The notes beneath the pieces were generated by a model. That model did no database searches, was not told where the DNA came from, and worked only from the letters and a program-made list of their open reading frames with translations. From Odontesthes bonariensis (Eukaryota > Chordata > Actinopteri > Atheriniformes > Atherinopsidae), in NCBI RefSeq assembly GCF_027942865.1, contig NC_134510.1, forward strand, positions 28,003,163 through 28,067,162: a stretch of 64,000 nt of DNA, in the 5' to 3' direction. Position 1 is the stretch's first letter; each line of letters starts with the position of its first letter. Made by a program: the position numbers and the translations under genes. Below, in pieces: positions 11,054 to 23,300 of the stretch.

Positions 11054-12962
11054 TTAGGGACCGAGCAATGAAACTGCAAGGACCCTATTGTATCTGTAAG
11101 GATTATTTTTCTCCGTTATTATTATTATTCTTTCCGATTCTTTGCAAAAGGTACTCGAAAACTCAGGAAATTTTGCCAGCACCACCTGCCAGTCGACGAC
11201 ATGAAAGAATCTAAACTTTATATTTTTCGGAATCGCTCATTGACTCTGTAGCGCCCCCTACGATGCTTAAAAATGGTCCCCGCAATAGAATTAGTTTCGC
11301 GTGGCACAACCAAATTTGGTACACTCATTTATCATGCCCAGACGCACAAAAAAGTCTCTTGGTGACATGGTCCCACGGCCACAGGAAGGCGGCCATTTTG
11401 GATGGAAAGAGAGTTTTTGTGCCATTTTTGACCGATTCCACGCCTTGCACATGATCGAACTTGTGCTACAGATTTAATGCTACAGACTTCAAACTTGGCC
11501 AGGTTACTCTTAAAGCAATACAATGTAACTTCTCAAAAAGCCCACTATGGAGCTCCCCCTACAGGCTTGGAGGTAATGTATGGTTACACTGTCGTAAATA
11601 CAACACCCTTTCGCTTTCACGTTTCACGTTTGTTGACGAACCGGCGAGGAGTTAGAAGGTGCAAGCTATGTCGACCGAGATGGTAAGAGTAATCAAATGT
11701 ACCTGGGAGCGTGAGAGGGGTCTATTTGTTTTTGCGGTAGGTGTGCCAGAAAGCAAGTCGAAGTACTTCCGCTCAGCTCCCGGGCCGCTACCGGGCCGCT
11801 CCCAGGCCGGTCCAGCAAAGTTACATAGCGCAGTTTTTCCAACTCAGACCCCCGAAGGACATAGGAGACAGGCCAATCGTAATATTAAAACTCATTCTAG
11901 CCGCACAATTTTTTTCAAGCTGTTATTTTAAGGTAGAAATGTTACATAGTATTGCTTTAAGACATGGGGGGGGGATATTCATGGAGAAACTTTTTCAAAA
12001 CTTAAAGGGTGTGGCCGTAGCGACGCCTCTAAGTTTGATGACTCACAGTCACTCGCCACAAAAAACATATATTATCCAATCTGTCCCAAACTTCATACGG
12101 TGAATACTGGACCCAGCCTGAACTCGCATATATAACATAGTGACAGCCACCTTTAGCGCCACCTTTTCGTGGTTGGAAACGTCTTTTTTTTCCCAAACCT
12201 CGCATTTGATCAAACTCCTCCTATTTATTTAATGCAAAAACCTTCAAACTTGGCCAGGTTACTCTTAAGACATGGGGGGGAAAAAATCATGGAGAAACTT
12301 TTTCAAACCTCAAAGGACGTGGCCATGGCGACGCCTCAAATTTACGACTCGCCATAAAAAATTAAGTCGCTTATAACTTCCACATACATTTTCCAATCTG
12401 TCCCAAACTTCATACGGTGATTGCTGGACCCAGCCTGAACGCGCACATATAAAATAGTGATATCCACCTACAGCGCCACCTGCTGTGGTCGGAAACGTCT
12501 TTTTTTTTCCACACCTCGCATTTGATCAAACTCTTCCTACATGTTTCATGCTAAAATCTTCAAACTTGGCCAGGTTACTCTTAAGCTATGGGGGAAGAAA
12601 ACTCTTGAGAAACATTTCCAAACTCTGAACGGTGTGGGCGTGGCCAGGCGGTGAATATCGTGTGATGGCATTTGTGGTTTGAAAGCCTTATCATCATCAC
12701 AAGGTCATGAAACTTGGGACACACGTCCACCCTGACGACCTCGTCCGTATGTAAAGGGTATCGTGTTTGGGCGGAGATAAATGGCTCAGTGGCGCCCCCT
12801 ACAAATTTTCAAAAACCCCTCCGTATTGGGGTTATTATGTGCTCGTACGTACGCAGAGGGTATCGTGCGTGTGGGCAGAGCTGCGCGACTACAACGTCCA
12901 GCGCATGCCCCAACGTGCGCACATCTCGGTCCCACATACAGCTGCTTGCAGCTTTCTAGTTT
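11054..12962 (+). repeat. Unclassified interspersed repeat, copy 2
   Basis: Same family as 8655-11045, in head-to-tail order directly after it: begins GGGACCGAGCAATGAAACTG at about 11055 and ends with the same CAGCTGCTTGCAGCTTTCTA phrase. Contains at least three TTGGCCAGGTTACTC modules (about 11497, 12250 and 12565). No gene recognised. Confidence 0.5.
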
Positions 12963-13665
12963 TTTTTATGAATCTCATTAACAAAGCCCTATTTTTTCAG
13001 TAATTCTAGAGCCTTTTTATAGGGTCCCCCCATGGTACATTTTGTTTTGTTTCATGAGACGTATAGCTGGAAAAAAAAGAAAGGTCCTTCAGTTTACCAT
13101 GTATTATTGTGTTTTAATATATTCTAATGAGAAGTATTTCTTTGGGGGCTATGTTATATTGGGTAAAATACACCCAACGTTAGTGATGGTGCTACAAAAG
13201 TAAAAAGGTAGAAATACTAAGTTCAGAGTTACAGAGATCATTGGAGGAATACCAAACCATTTCCGTGATAGAGGAATAGAAAAACAGTGAGTGTCCACAA
13301 ATAGGAAAGCCATTCATTTTCTCCCTTTGCCTTTCCCACATTGAGGCACATGTCTTGTAGGATGTGTTGTAGTGCTGTTTAATGATGTTGGCAGCTCTTC
13401 AGGCACAGCTTTCATCATAAATCTTCAGTGGAGAAGAGGGGCATGATAGCCTGGGAATTCCCATGCTGCTTTGCGCTCGATTTCATTCTCACTGCAAAGT
13501 CAGCCTGGAAACCACCGCCCTTATTTTTGTCAGAGTTTGGGAACCAATCACAGAACGGGGGGGGGGCAGCAAGACGATGACGACGTCTATGCGCTACACC
13601 GAAGCTTGTAGAGTGTTAATCCAACATGGCAGCGGACACAACGTTACCGTTCAATGCAGCCTTAG
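12963..13665. other. No gene seen
   Basis: Spacer-copy-1-only DNA. It has a G-run at about 13559 and small open frames without recognisable motifs. Nothing supports a gene. Confidence 0.4.
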
Positions 13666-14165
13666 AAAGTGTTTCGGAGTAGATTCACCCTAGGGTCATT
13701 TGAACCGTGACATCCAGCCAAGTAGCCCACCTGAAGTTTTTCCGATATTGGCTGAACATCAGCTGAGTTACCGAGTTATCCCGAATAGCTTAGTACAAGC
13801 GCTAACGGACCCTGGCAGTATCTCCAAAATTACCACACTAGAATCACATGTCATGACACCAAACTTCTACAGTAGTACAAATATGGTCTGTACTCACAAA
13901 ACGATGCATTTGGAAGTTTGTACATAGTCCAGGAGTTTATTATTATCATCAACACAAGCCTGATAGCTTTTCTGCTGCTAAAGCTGTGTCGACGTCACTT
14001 CTGGGAGCTGGGAGCTTCAAAGTAAGATGAGGGTTGATCTACTACTGTAGACAACAAAGCAAGGCTGCTCAATTTCTCCATTATTAAAATAAATTCACAA
14101 CTCTACAAGATAAAAATTCATGTAGAATATAGCATATAGGCCTACTTTGTTGTCAATTTAAGTAG
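13666..14165. mobile_element. Degraded relative of the 14973 fold-back element
   Basis: About 400 bp align with the left arm of 14973-15857 (shared phrases such as TCATTTGAACCGTGA and CATCAGCTGAGTTAC), followed by part of the loop. The right arm is missing, and divergence is visibly higher than between the two arms of the intact element. Confidence 0.65.
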
Positions 14166-14972
14166 CTTAGAGCGCAAGTTTACTTTTATTTTCCATTTTT
14201 TTCTTCTTCCTCGTCGAATTTCTGTCGTCATCTGGTATAGGTGATACAATTGGCTATGAATCGCGCGCAAAGCAGCATGGGAAGAACCTGACGTCATTTG
14301 ATAGACATTCGTAGCGCCCAATAAACGGCTCTAGGCATTCGTAAACCACGCCTCAAATACGAGAAAATGCACACCCAGTTCCCAGACCACCATCTCATCG
14401 AGATTGTGGACGCGTCAGCCAGGCTAGGGGCATGAATGATTTTGCCATCAGTCTGTTTAGGTCCTGTTGGTCCAAGACTGTTCAACAGCCTTGCAGTTTC
14501 CAAACCAGGAAGTAAGTGAGTCAAAACTATTTTAATGGTGCCGCCATAAAAGAGTCCTGTGATGAGAAGACACTCCCTCTACGCTGTAGAACGGAAGGAG
14601 TCTTTTTAACAATGGCTGAGGCATCGACAGCAGAGGCCAGGTAATGTGTGAGGTGAACACCTAGGACTTCACATTGTTGACGAAAAGGGGCCTGAAAAAA
14701 ATGCGGTTCAGATTAGAAAAGCCTCATTGCTGGCATTAAAACTAACCCTGTAATTATGTATTTATTTAAAATATTATTTTCCTGGTTTACTGGCTGCTGA
14801 GACGAACCCCTCTACTAAACAGACAAAATGTGTTTTGACACATGAACCAGACATTCTACGGAAATATATTACGATTGGTATTTGTGCTGGATAGAAATTC
14901 ATTTTGTCTTCATATATGCAAATACATAGTTTTTTGTTGTGGGAGTAATTCACTTTTTCCACGAGACGGGAC
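14166..14972. other. No gene seen; duplicated spacer DNA
   Basis: From about 14519 it matches 38325-38777. Short frames on both strands show no recognisable domain. Confidence 0.4.
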
Positions 14973-15857
14973 TTAAAGTGATACTCCGGAGTAGATTCAA
15001 CCTGGGGTCATTTGAACCGTGATATCCAGCCAAGTAGTCCACCCGCTGTTTTTTCGATATTGGCTGAACATCAGCTGAGTTACAGAGTTATCCCGAATAG
15101 CTTCGTACAAGGGTTAATGGATCCTGGTCCGTATCTCCAAAATTACCACACTAAAATCACATGCCATGACACCAAACTTCTACAGTAGTACAAATATGGT
15201 CTGTACTCACCAAACGATGCATTTGGAAGTTTGAAAATAGTCCAGGAGTTTATTATTATCAACACAAGCCTGATAGCTTCTCTGCAGCTAAAGCTGCGTC
15301 GACTTCACTTCTGGGAGCTGGGAGCTTCAAAGTAAGATGAGGGTTGATCTACTACTGTAGACAACAAAGTATATGCTATATTCTACATGCTTTTTTTTAT
15401 GAATTTTTATGTTGTAGAGTTGTGAATTTATTTTATCAATGGAGAAATTGTGCAGCCTTGCTTTGTTGTCTACAGTAGTAGATCAACCTTCATCTTATTT
15501 TGAAGCTCCCAGCTCTCTGAAGTGACGTCGACGCAGCTTTAGCTGCAGAGAAGCTATCAGGCTTGTGTTGATAATAATAAACTCCTGGACTATGTACAAA
15601 CTTCCAAATGCATCGTTTTGTGAGTACAGACTATATTTGTACTACTGTAGAAGTTTGGTGTCATGGCATGTGATTTTAGTGTGGTAATTTTGGAGATACG
15701 GACCAAGATCCATTAACCCTTGTACGAAGCTATTCGGGATAACTCTGTAACTCAGCTGATGTTCAGCCAATGTCGAAAAAACTGCGGGTGGGCTACTTGG
15801 CTGGATATCACGGTTCAAATGACCCCAGGTTGAATCTACTCCGGAGTATCACTTTAA
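14973..15857. mobile_element. TTAA-flanked fold-back element, 885 bp
   Basis: Arms 14977-15370 and 15465-15853 are inverted copies. The outer ends read TTAA-AGTGATACTCCGGAG and its complement, so TTAA is duplicated. Spacer copy 2 has the empty site at about 38777-38783, with a single TTAA between the same flanks (GGGAC and CCTT). No coding capacity; it would be mobilised in trans. Confidence 0.88.
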
Positions 15858-16238
15858 CCTTTCGGTCCTGACAAGTCTTATCACTTGTCAGAAATAATCA
15901 GTACTTTATGTACAATTACCACTGGTGTAACACTTTAACATTCAACATCAGCAGCTCTGAATAAAACACATTCTTAATAAAGGCTAAAAGATTGTGTCAA
16001 TTTACAAGAACTGAGTGTAAAGAAGAAGGCCACACAATTTTTGCTTTTCAAACTTTTTATTTAAATTTTTTTATATGCAACCAACCACGAGGACCCATGA
16101 TAAAATATACTAGAAACTGGTTAAATGTACAAGCAAAAGATAAAGATTTATAATAAAAAATAATCAGGCTCAGAATTAGATGGATTGCTCATAATTAAGA
16201 GATGTAATTATTTCAAATATTGCTTTTTTGCACTAAAC

Positions 16239-17110
16239 CAGTGGTTCCCAAACTTTTTTGGCCTGAGTACCCCCTGAGCCTTCTTGTCACACCACGAGTA
16301 CCCCCTCACACATACAACGCGTGCGATGATTCTCCAAAAGTAGAGCAACACAGTGGTTATTACATGGAGAAGCAGCATTTAGCTGTTATGCTGCAAACAA
16401 GTGGAACAAACTGCCAGTGGAGATTAAACTTTCACCAAATGTAGACATTTTTAAATCCAGGTTAAAGACATTTCTGTTCTTATGTGTCTATGCATGAAAT
16501 ATCTTTTAACTTATCTAGACTGTTAGTTGTTTTTAAATTCATTTAAATTATTTTTTTGTTTCTCTTTATATTCTTTTATGTATTTTAATGCTTCTTCCAC
16601 TCCCTGCTGCAATTCTTTTATTTTATGTAAAGCACTTTGAATTGTTTGTACATAAAATGTGCTATATAAATAAATTTGATTTCGATTTTTTTTTTGGATA
16701 CATGAACATCATTTTATTTAATATCCTTAACTTGAACATAAAATTCTCAGGCTTTCTATCTCTTTTTTTTTTAACTTCAGTTGAAAAACATTTTCTTGAA
16801 ATATAAATAATTAACCAAAATAGCATAAATACTAAATCAAAAATAATCTTCCTTTGTTATCTAACTTAAACAAGTAACATTTCTCTTTTTTTTTTTAAAT
16901 ACATGAACATAACTCATTTCTCTCTCTTTTTAAGAATACATTAACAGGCCTAACTCATGAACATTCGTCACAAAACTGGAGTCTCCTTCATAAACAGTCC
17001 TCCATAAAAGTGTGACGCCTTAATAAATAAAAAAATAAAAAAAACTCCCCGTGCGCCGCGTACCCCCTGCAGTACCTAGGGGTACGCGGACCACAGTTTG
17101 GGAGCCACTG
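16239..17110. mobile_element. Non-autonomous hAT element, 872 bp
   Basis: Ends are inverted repeats: CAGTGGTTCCCAAACTT and the complement of CAGTGGCTCCCAAACTG. The 8 bp target duplication is CACTAAAC (16231-16238) and CACTACAC (17111-17118), one mismatch. The empty site is preserved at about 39156-39165. A LINE tail is nested inside. Confidence 0.88.
16345..16690 (+). mobile_element. 5'-truncated LINE 3' end nested in the hAT element
   Basis: The plus-strand frame reads KWNKLPVEIK then FKSRLKTFLF, the C-terminal signature of fish L2/Rex1-type reverse transcriptase proteins. A T-rich 3' region follows, with GTAAAGCACTTTGAATTG and an ATAAATAAATTTGATTTCGA tail. Confidence 0.7.
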
Positions 17111-17117
17111 CACTACA

Positions 17118-17388
17118 CAATTTTCTAAAATAAGCTACAGATTTTTATCTAACATATATATACATATATATATGGTATATATGGTCCCACCACCAAATGT
17201 AAAACATATATCAGACTTAGCTGTAAGCATGTTGGTAACTCAATTTGGCAAAGAGCTCTGACTTTTTCAGTCATGCCCATTTATTTCCGACCAAAATTCT
17301 CTGCTCACTGTAGACTTTCTCTTTTGATCAAATTTAGGAAAACTTAGAAAACATCAGAGAGGAATAAATGAAGAGACTTTTGTGCACA
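17118..17388. other. 3' flank of meprin gene B
   Basis: Short AT-rich stretch with a small TATATA run near 17155-17175. It contains the candidate polyadenylation signal and otherwise nothing recognisable. Confidence 0.5.
17280..17285 (-). terminator. Candidate polyadenylation signal, meprin gene B
   Basis: AATAAA on the minus strand, about 105 nt after the gene B stop codon. The same hexamer sits at the matching place after gene C. Confidence 0.5.
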
Positions 17389-20300
17389 TCAAGCTGCCAA
17401 GAGCATCAGTACGAGCAGGACAGTGAAGACAGGAGAGGCCACCATTCCAGGAGAGAGGCCAAAAATACTACGGCAAAAAGAAATCGATAGATTAATTCAA
17501 ATAATACATGGAAAATGTCCCACTATACCCACAAGCTGTGTCTACGAGCTGTGGTGAATAGTACACCACCGTGTAACGTTGTCATGTCAGTGGTTCTGTA
17601 ATGTATCCAACCGTGTGTATATGGGTGTGTCCACTGTATGCAGCTAAGTAAAAGATTTTTTGTGGAATGCTGATGCACTCCGTTGCATTAAAAGTCATAT
17701 GTCTACATTTCTTTGCATTACTACAACAATTTTTGCAAGTGTAAAATAAGTGAGCAAAAGAGGGACATACCTGTCTTATGTTGTTGTTGGAGGTTTAACG
17801 GTGGTGGATGAGATCCTGTTAAAGTCACAAAATTATTTGACAAGAGAAAAACTGAAATCCAATTTCGGTGCAGGCCATGATGTCGCTGCCCTACTTTAAG
17901 CATTACATGTTGAGGAGTCAAATCAAGTTAGAGCTCTAAACTTTTCAGTCATATCCTACATAGTCCTATCCCATATTCTTATCAAAATTCTCTGTTCTTG
18001 GTAATCAGAATAAAAATTTAGGGAAATATGCAAATATCAGAGAGGAATTTAGCAAATTTACAGATGCGGTCCACACAAAGTCAAGAACCTTTAAAACATG
18101 CACATCAAGATGCCGAGAGCATCCATACAAGTATGATAGTGAAGACAGCAAAGGCTTCCATTTTAGGAGAAAGTAAACGACGGGACAGCAAAAGGTAAGA
18201 AATTAATTGATTTATATAATACATGAAAAAGGTCCTATTAAACCCACATGCCGTGGTCTGCAAGCAGCAGTGAGTAGTACACCACTATGTAACCTTATAA
18301 CCATTCACACCAGTGATTCTGTAATGCATTTAACCGTGTGTATATGGGTGTGTCCGCTGTACGCGGCTAAGTAAATGATTTTTTGCAGCATACTGATGTA
18401 CTCTATTGAATTCAAATTTGTAAATTCCTTTGGATTAGTATAACTACTTTAGCAAGTGTAAAATACATGAGCAAAAGAGGGACATACCTGTCATCTGTTG
18501 TTGTTGGAGGTTTAACGGTGGTGGTTGAGATCCTGTAAAAGTCACAATATTATTTGACAAAAATACTGAAATTTGAAATCCAATTTCAGAGCAGATTGCA
18601 ACATCTTTTCAAGCTTTGTTCGAAGCAGAACTGTTATTATACTACGAATACTATATTGATTTTTATTTTGTCCTACCGTGTTGAGCATGGGCTTTCATTC
18701 AGATTTGTGGGAGGCTGTATAACATTCAATGGTCTCCCTTTAGGACATGGTAGAGTACTTCCATTAACTACTGGAGTGAGATCTGTTAACAATGCAAGAA
18801 TTTTAGAAACACAAAACAGAGTAAATTTTAATTTGTTGTTGAGTGATTTAAATGTTTCAAGGATGTTTTAAGCAATCACCATTCTATGTCCCATACCCTC
18901 CCATTATGCCTCTACTGTGAAAGACACAAAATGACAATCTAGAGTCCCAGAGGTGTTGTGTTGTACAATGTAGTAACCAATGAAGTTTAGTTACTTCTTC
19001 TTTCCTACTGCATTACTGTAAGGTCAGACTGCAGTGACTGCCAAGTAAAGGCTTTTGGGTTTATGCCCCATAAATATTGATTTATACCTGGGGTATTAAC
19101 CCCGGGTACTCCACCTCGGTTAAAATTTTATTTTCCACATTATCTTTGATTGGATATATAATGACGGCGTCAAATCTAACGTGATCATGCTCACATCCTT
19201 TATCACCACACAACCAGCCGTCTGAGCACCCACTGTAATCTATGTCTCATTTAACATTGATCAAAACTGGCAGGGTCCATTTCTAATGTGAAAAGTATGT
19301 CAAGAAATTTGAAATCTGGGTGCATAATTTTAGCTGTGAAAAACATTCAACCTGCCTTGAAAGTTGAAGGTGAAAATGGCACTTCCTCCTTTTAGGAAAT
19401 CTCTGGATTTCACTGTGTTCATGTCCAGAAATTGACTATTACCCATCAGAGGTCCACCATAGACTATCTGATTATTCTCATCTAGAAATAGTTCACTTCC
19501 AGTCTCACGAGGATTGTCCCAATAAGAGTTGCCTGTTTATATAAAACATTTAGGCAATAGAGGTTAATGACAATTTGAACTATTATTGCATTTTCTTAAA
19601 AGAGTTTTCTTTGACTTTTTTGGCATTTTTATTTGTTCTTGTAAACTTACCACTGGAGGTGAGCAGAGTTTCATCAGTGGTGAAACTTCTTTGCTTTGAC
19701 ATCTGCAGTTGAATGTTCGGGTTCTGATCTAGCATTTGGAAAGTCATTTGTCTTTGAAGACAGGGAAACTCAAGCTGGTCATCATTGTCACCTGAAAGAA
19801 TTTGAACAAACACTCCAAAAGACGTCTGACGGAGTATAGTCGCTATCCGGAATGCATAGCCCTCATTGGAATACTGCCGTGGGCTGTATATTCTGGTTCC
19901 ATCAGCACTCGTGTTCAGAAGTTTCTCAAAGTCATCTATCTGCAGGGTCAGATGTGGACACTCGGTCTCAGAAAGATTGATGTCATCAATTGAGAAGCCC
20001 CCTGTAGAGCTTCCTGCTCCTTTCCGAACCTCAAACACCACCTGGAACTGCTTGATGGCATTCAGAGAAACATGCTGGAGCTTCCAGTGAGATGTTAGTG
20101 CACCTAGAGGGAGGATTTTTGAAGGACTGTTTCACTATTTGAATATTACTTGCCACTGATTATTACATCGTCACAAACATTCACAGTTCAGCTGTCTTGA
20201 GTACTCTGACATTACCAGTGATCTGTCCCATGAGGCGGAGGGTTCCACTGGAGTCTTGATCATCTTGAAACTCTCTGATCCAGATGTTCAGTACATCTGA

Positions 20301-23300
20301 CTCATTCCCACTGTTGTAATAGTAGAACTGGAGGCACTGGACATTACACCCTCTTTTGGGATTCATCATCTGCGTCTCCAGTCGGGCTGAGTCTCCTTCC
20401 TGACCTAATGCTGTGCTAACGTGCATGAAGTAACCGGTTTCTTGACCTAGAATGATGAGGTCCGAAACTATGTCATGGTCTATTCCTGGTTTTATTAGAT
20501 AGCAGTTTACATGGAACAATGATTTGACGAAGCATTATTTAATAATAACATTTTTAATTCTTCATTTAAAAAAATCTGATACCCTACCATGATCACTATT
20601 TCCACTGGGTAGGTAGGTGTGGTCAGAGCTCGGACCCCCAGACACTTGTTGTACCACTTCCCAGGTATTTCCCCTCTGTGAACAGCGGCTCATTTGGCAC
20701 ATTATTCCATTAGAAAAGCCACAGTACGTCATAAAGGCAATGGTTGAGTCTGTGAAGATAAATCCAGAAAACAAGATTTTAAATCGCATAGTATTGTTTA
20801 CACTCCTGACCATGTTGTCATTGCAAAAAGGTACAAAGGCAAACCTTAAAAACCTCCATCACACAACTCTATGAAATGCAGCATCCAGTTAATCAGGAGT
20901 ACATTCATGTCTGTTTGGCTGGTTTTAATTTTTCCCTCACTCCTCAAAAAAGTTATCCTATTCAACCAATCTGACAGTCAAACAATTGGTATGCTGGTAA
21001 CCGAAATATCTCAGCTATTAGGTAACTTAGCTCTGCAACTATGGTCTGTCTAACATATAGTCACTGAGACGCTGAGGTGTGTGTACATGCATGAGTAATT
21101 CAACTGTGAGATGACAAACAGCTGGATGGAAAATATTTCCACTCGGAAAGTTTTGTCCATGATATTTTTAGGCCCTCATACATAAGTATGTGACGCTTTG
21201 CTTTGCGGTAAGATGTATTGCATCACTTCCTGTTACCTTGCTTGTGCACGGTGGAGTTTCTTGCTCCGCTTGGACTACTGATAATTACTTTTTCTATCTA
21301 TAACTTACACATTTTTGCACAGTTAAACTCTATAGCTTACCGTTCTGTTCTAACACACTCCTACAGATCTTTAATCTTTATTCTCACTTTTTAACGGTGT
21401 GTCTGGTTCTCTAGCGTAGCATGGCTACCGGTTCTGTCCCTTCATCTCCTGCTTTCACCTGCTCGTGTGTCAGATGTTTAGTTACTCCTCTGCCTCCTTT
21501 AGCGATAATGGTACATGTAACAAATGTAGTCTTTTTGTAGTTTTGGAGGCGAGGTTATCTGAATTGGAAGCTCGGCTCTGCACTGTTGAAAATCAACCGA
21601 TAGTGAGCCAGGTCCCTTTAGCCAGTGTGGAGCCACCTAGCGTAGCTAGCTCAATTAGCCTCCCCCTAGCAGAACCTGAGCAGCCAGGATTACAACGTGG
21701 CTGGGTGACTGTCAGGAAGAGGCATAGCTCTAAAGTCAAGCCCCCCCACACCCCCCCTCCCGTCCCAGCTCAAAGTCGACCTGATGAAAAAGAAAATACA
21801 TAAATATATAATTCTTCAGATATGGCTACCCATATTGATACTCAAATCCAGACACAGCGGCAGGCCACTTCAGTTGGGCAGAACCTCCAAGTTTGCAAAA
21901 TAGGAAAGAAAACATTGCCATTTTTGGTAAAACTTCTGTGTAGACCCTCGGAGGGTGTACTTCATTTTCTCAAGCTTCAAAAAGAACAACATGTCTTTAA
22001 CCCAGAGGGATATCGAGGGAAATTTATCAGACTTCCAGCATAACAGTAAAATACGCCTAGCCAATAAAAATGTAAAAGCAACAATTTCCCTTTGATCAAA
22101 ACTTAGCACCAAAGTAGGGCTGAGGTAGCCTGGCGACGCCATCCTACGTACTTCCGCCCAAAGATTTTGGCTCCGCACATAGTCTGGCCAAATCCCCCTA
22201 CCTCGGTTCGCTCAGTGTTTTGCCAATCAGCAAACAGTTGCGAGTGGTGACGCAGAACTCACGTGCGGAGTCCATTGTAGTCCATATAATTGTAGTTCAA
22301 CCGCAGCGGAAATAAACATGGCGACGGAAGAACGCTAGAAGCTATCCATGAAGTTGTCTCAACTCTGGAGAGCATTACACAATTAAAACGAGAGCAAGAG
22401 GAATGCCTATTCAATATTGTTAGTGGCAAGGATGTCAAAGCTCTCCTTCCAACTGGCTTTGGGAAAAGTTTGATTTATCAAATGGTACCGGTATAATGAA
22501 AGCGGATGTGGGAAGCATGATTCGCGAGCTAGAGCCTCGCGAGAGTAAGCATGAACCTCGGCGCATAACCAACGTCATTTCTAAACATTATGATTGGTTA
22601 AGGGAACTCCGTTACTCCAATGAATTTAAGTTGCTGGGTAAGGTCCCGCCCTCCATGGAAACGGATTCCTCTTGGGTTTTCCCAGATTGTTTGACAGAGT
22701 CAACAGTCGGCTTTTGCCCAGGCTAGGGCTGAGGATACCAAATATAGCAACAAGAGGACAAGGTTGCAAATTTACTTTCAGAACAGAAGATGTAATTGAA
22801 AAGTATTCAGACCAAAAATTATATAATTTGGGACAAAGAAAGAACATGTGGCCAAAATTACAAGGGGAGCCTTTGCATTTATCACATATATCCAAAACAT
22901 CGGGATAAATCTGAGAGAGTCTAGATTTAGAGAAATGAATCCTATGTACAACTTTGAATTGAATCAAACTAAGACGAGCACAAGACGAGGAAGATCGAAT
23001 TCTGTCCATAGCGTCATCCCAAAGATCTTCGGTCAGCTGAATTCCCAACTCATTGTCCCATGCATCTCTAATTTTAACATTAGAATCGACCCTTAGATCT
23101 AAAATAAGACTTTAAATCTTTGAAATCATACCTTTCTCAGGTGGATTACGTGCAATCATCTTTTCCCAGGGCTGTTCAGGGGGTACAGAAGGAAAATTTG
23201 GAAAACATTTAGAGGCAAAATTCCGAATTTGTAAGTAACGAAACAAATCCGTACTAGGTAGACTGTATTTGGAAGATACATTTGCAAAGCTATTAAATAC

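Larger units (their letters stand above)
6947..17388. repeat. Segmental duplication, spacer copy 1 (between genes A and B)
   Basis: Matches 28916-39424 in colinear blocks: 7310-8690 with 29570-30990, the LTR 9857-10879 with 31361-38175 minus its inserted hAT, 10885-11030 with 38180-38320, 14519-14975 with 38325-38780, 15855-16238 with 38778-39164, and 17111-17388 with 39157-39424. Differences are mostly whole insertions or deletions. Copy 1 alone has 11030-14519, the fold-back element at 14973 and the hAT element at 16239. Confidence 0.85.

Noticed and set aside
19802-20090. Plus-strand frames repeated at 577-865, 19802-20090 and 41126-41414
   Set aside because: They are antisense shadows of meprin exon 11, conserved only because the exon is.
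20181-20215. Extension of MAM exon 10 (ending VLKTAEL) as coding
   Set aside because: The GTAATG donor at the G of GQITG fits meprin structure and phase in all three genes; the extra codons are intron read-through.
22672-23096. Plus-strand frames between 22672 and 24241
   Set aside because: They lie antisense to the L1 ORF2 and carry no known motif.
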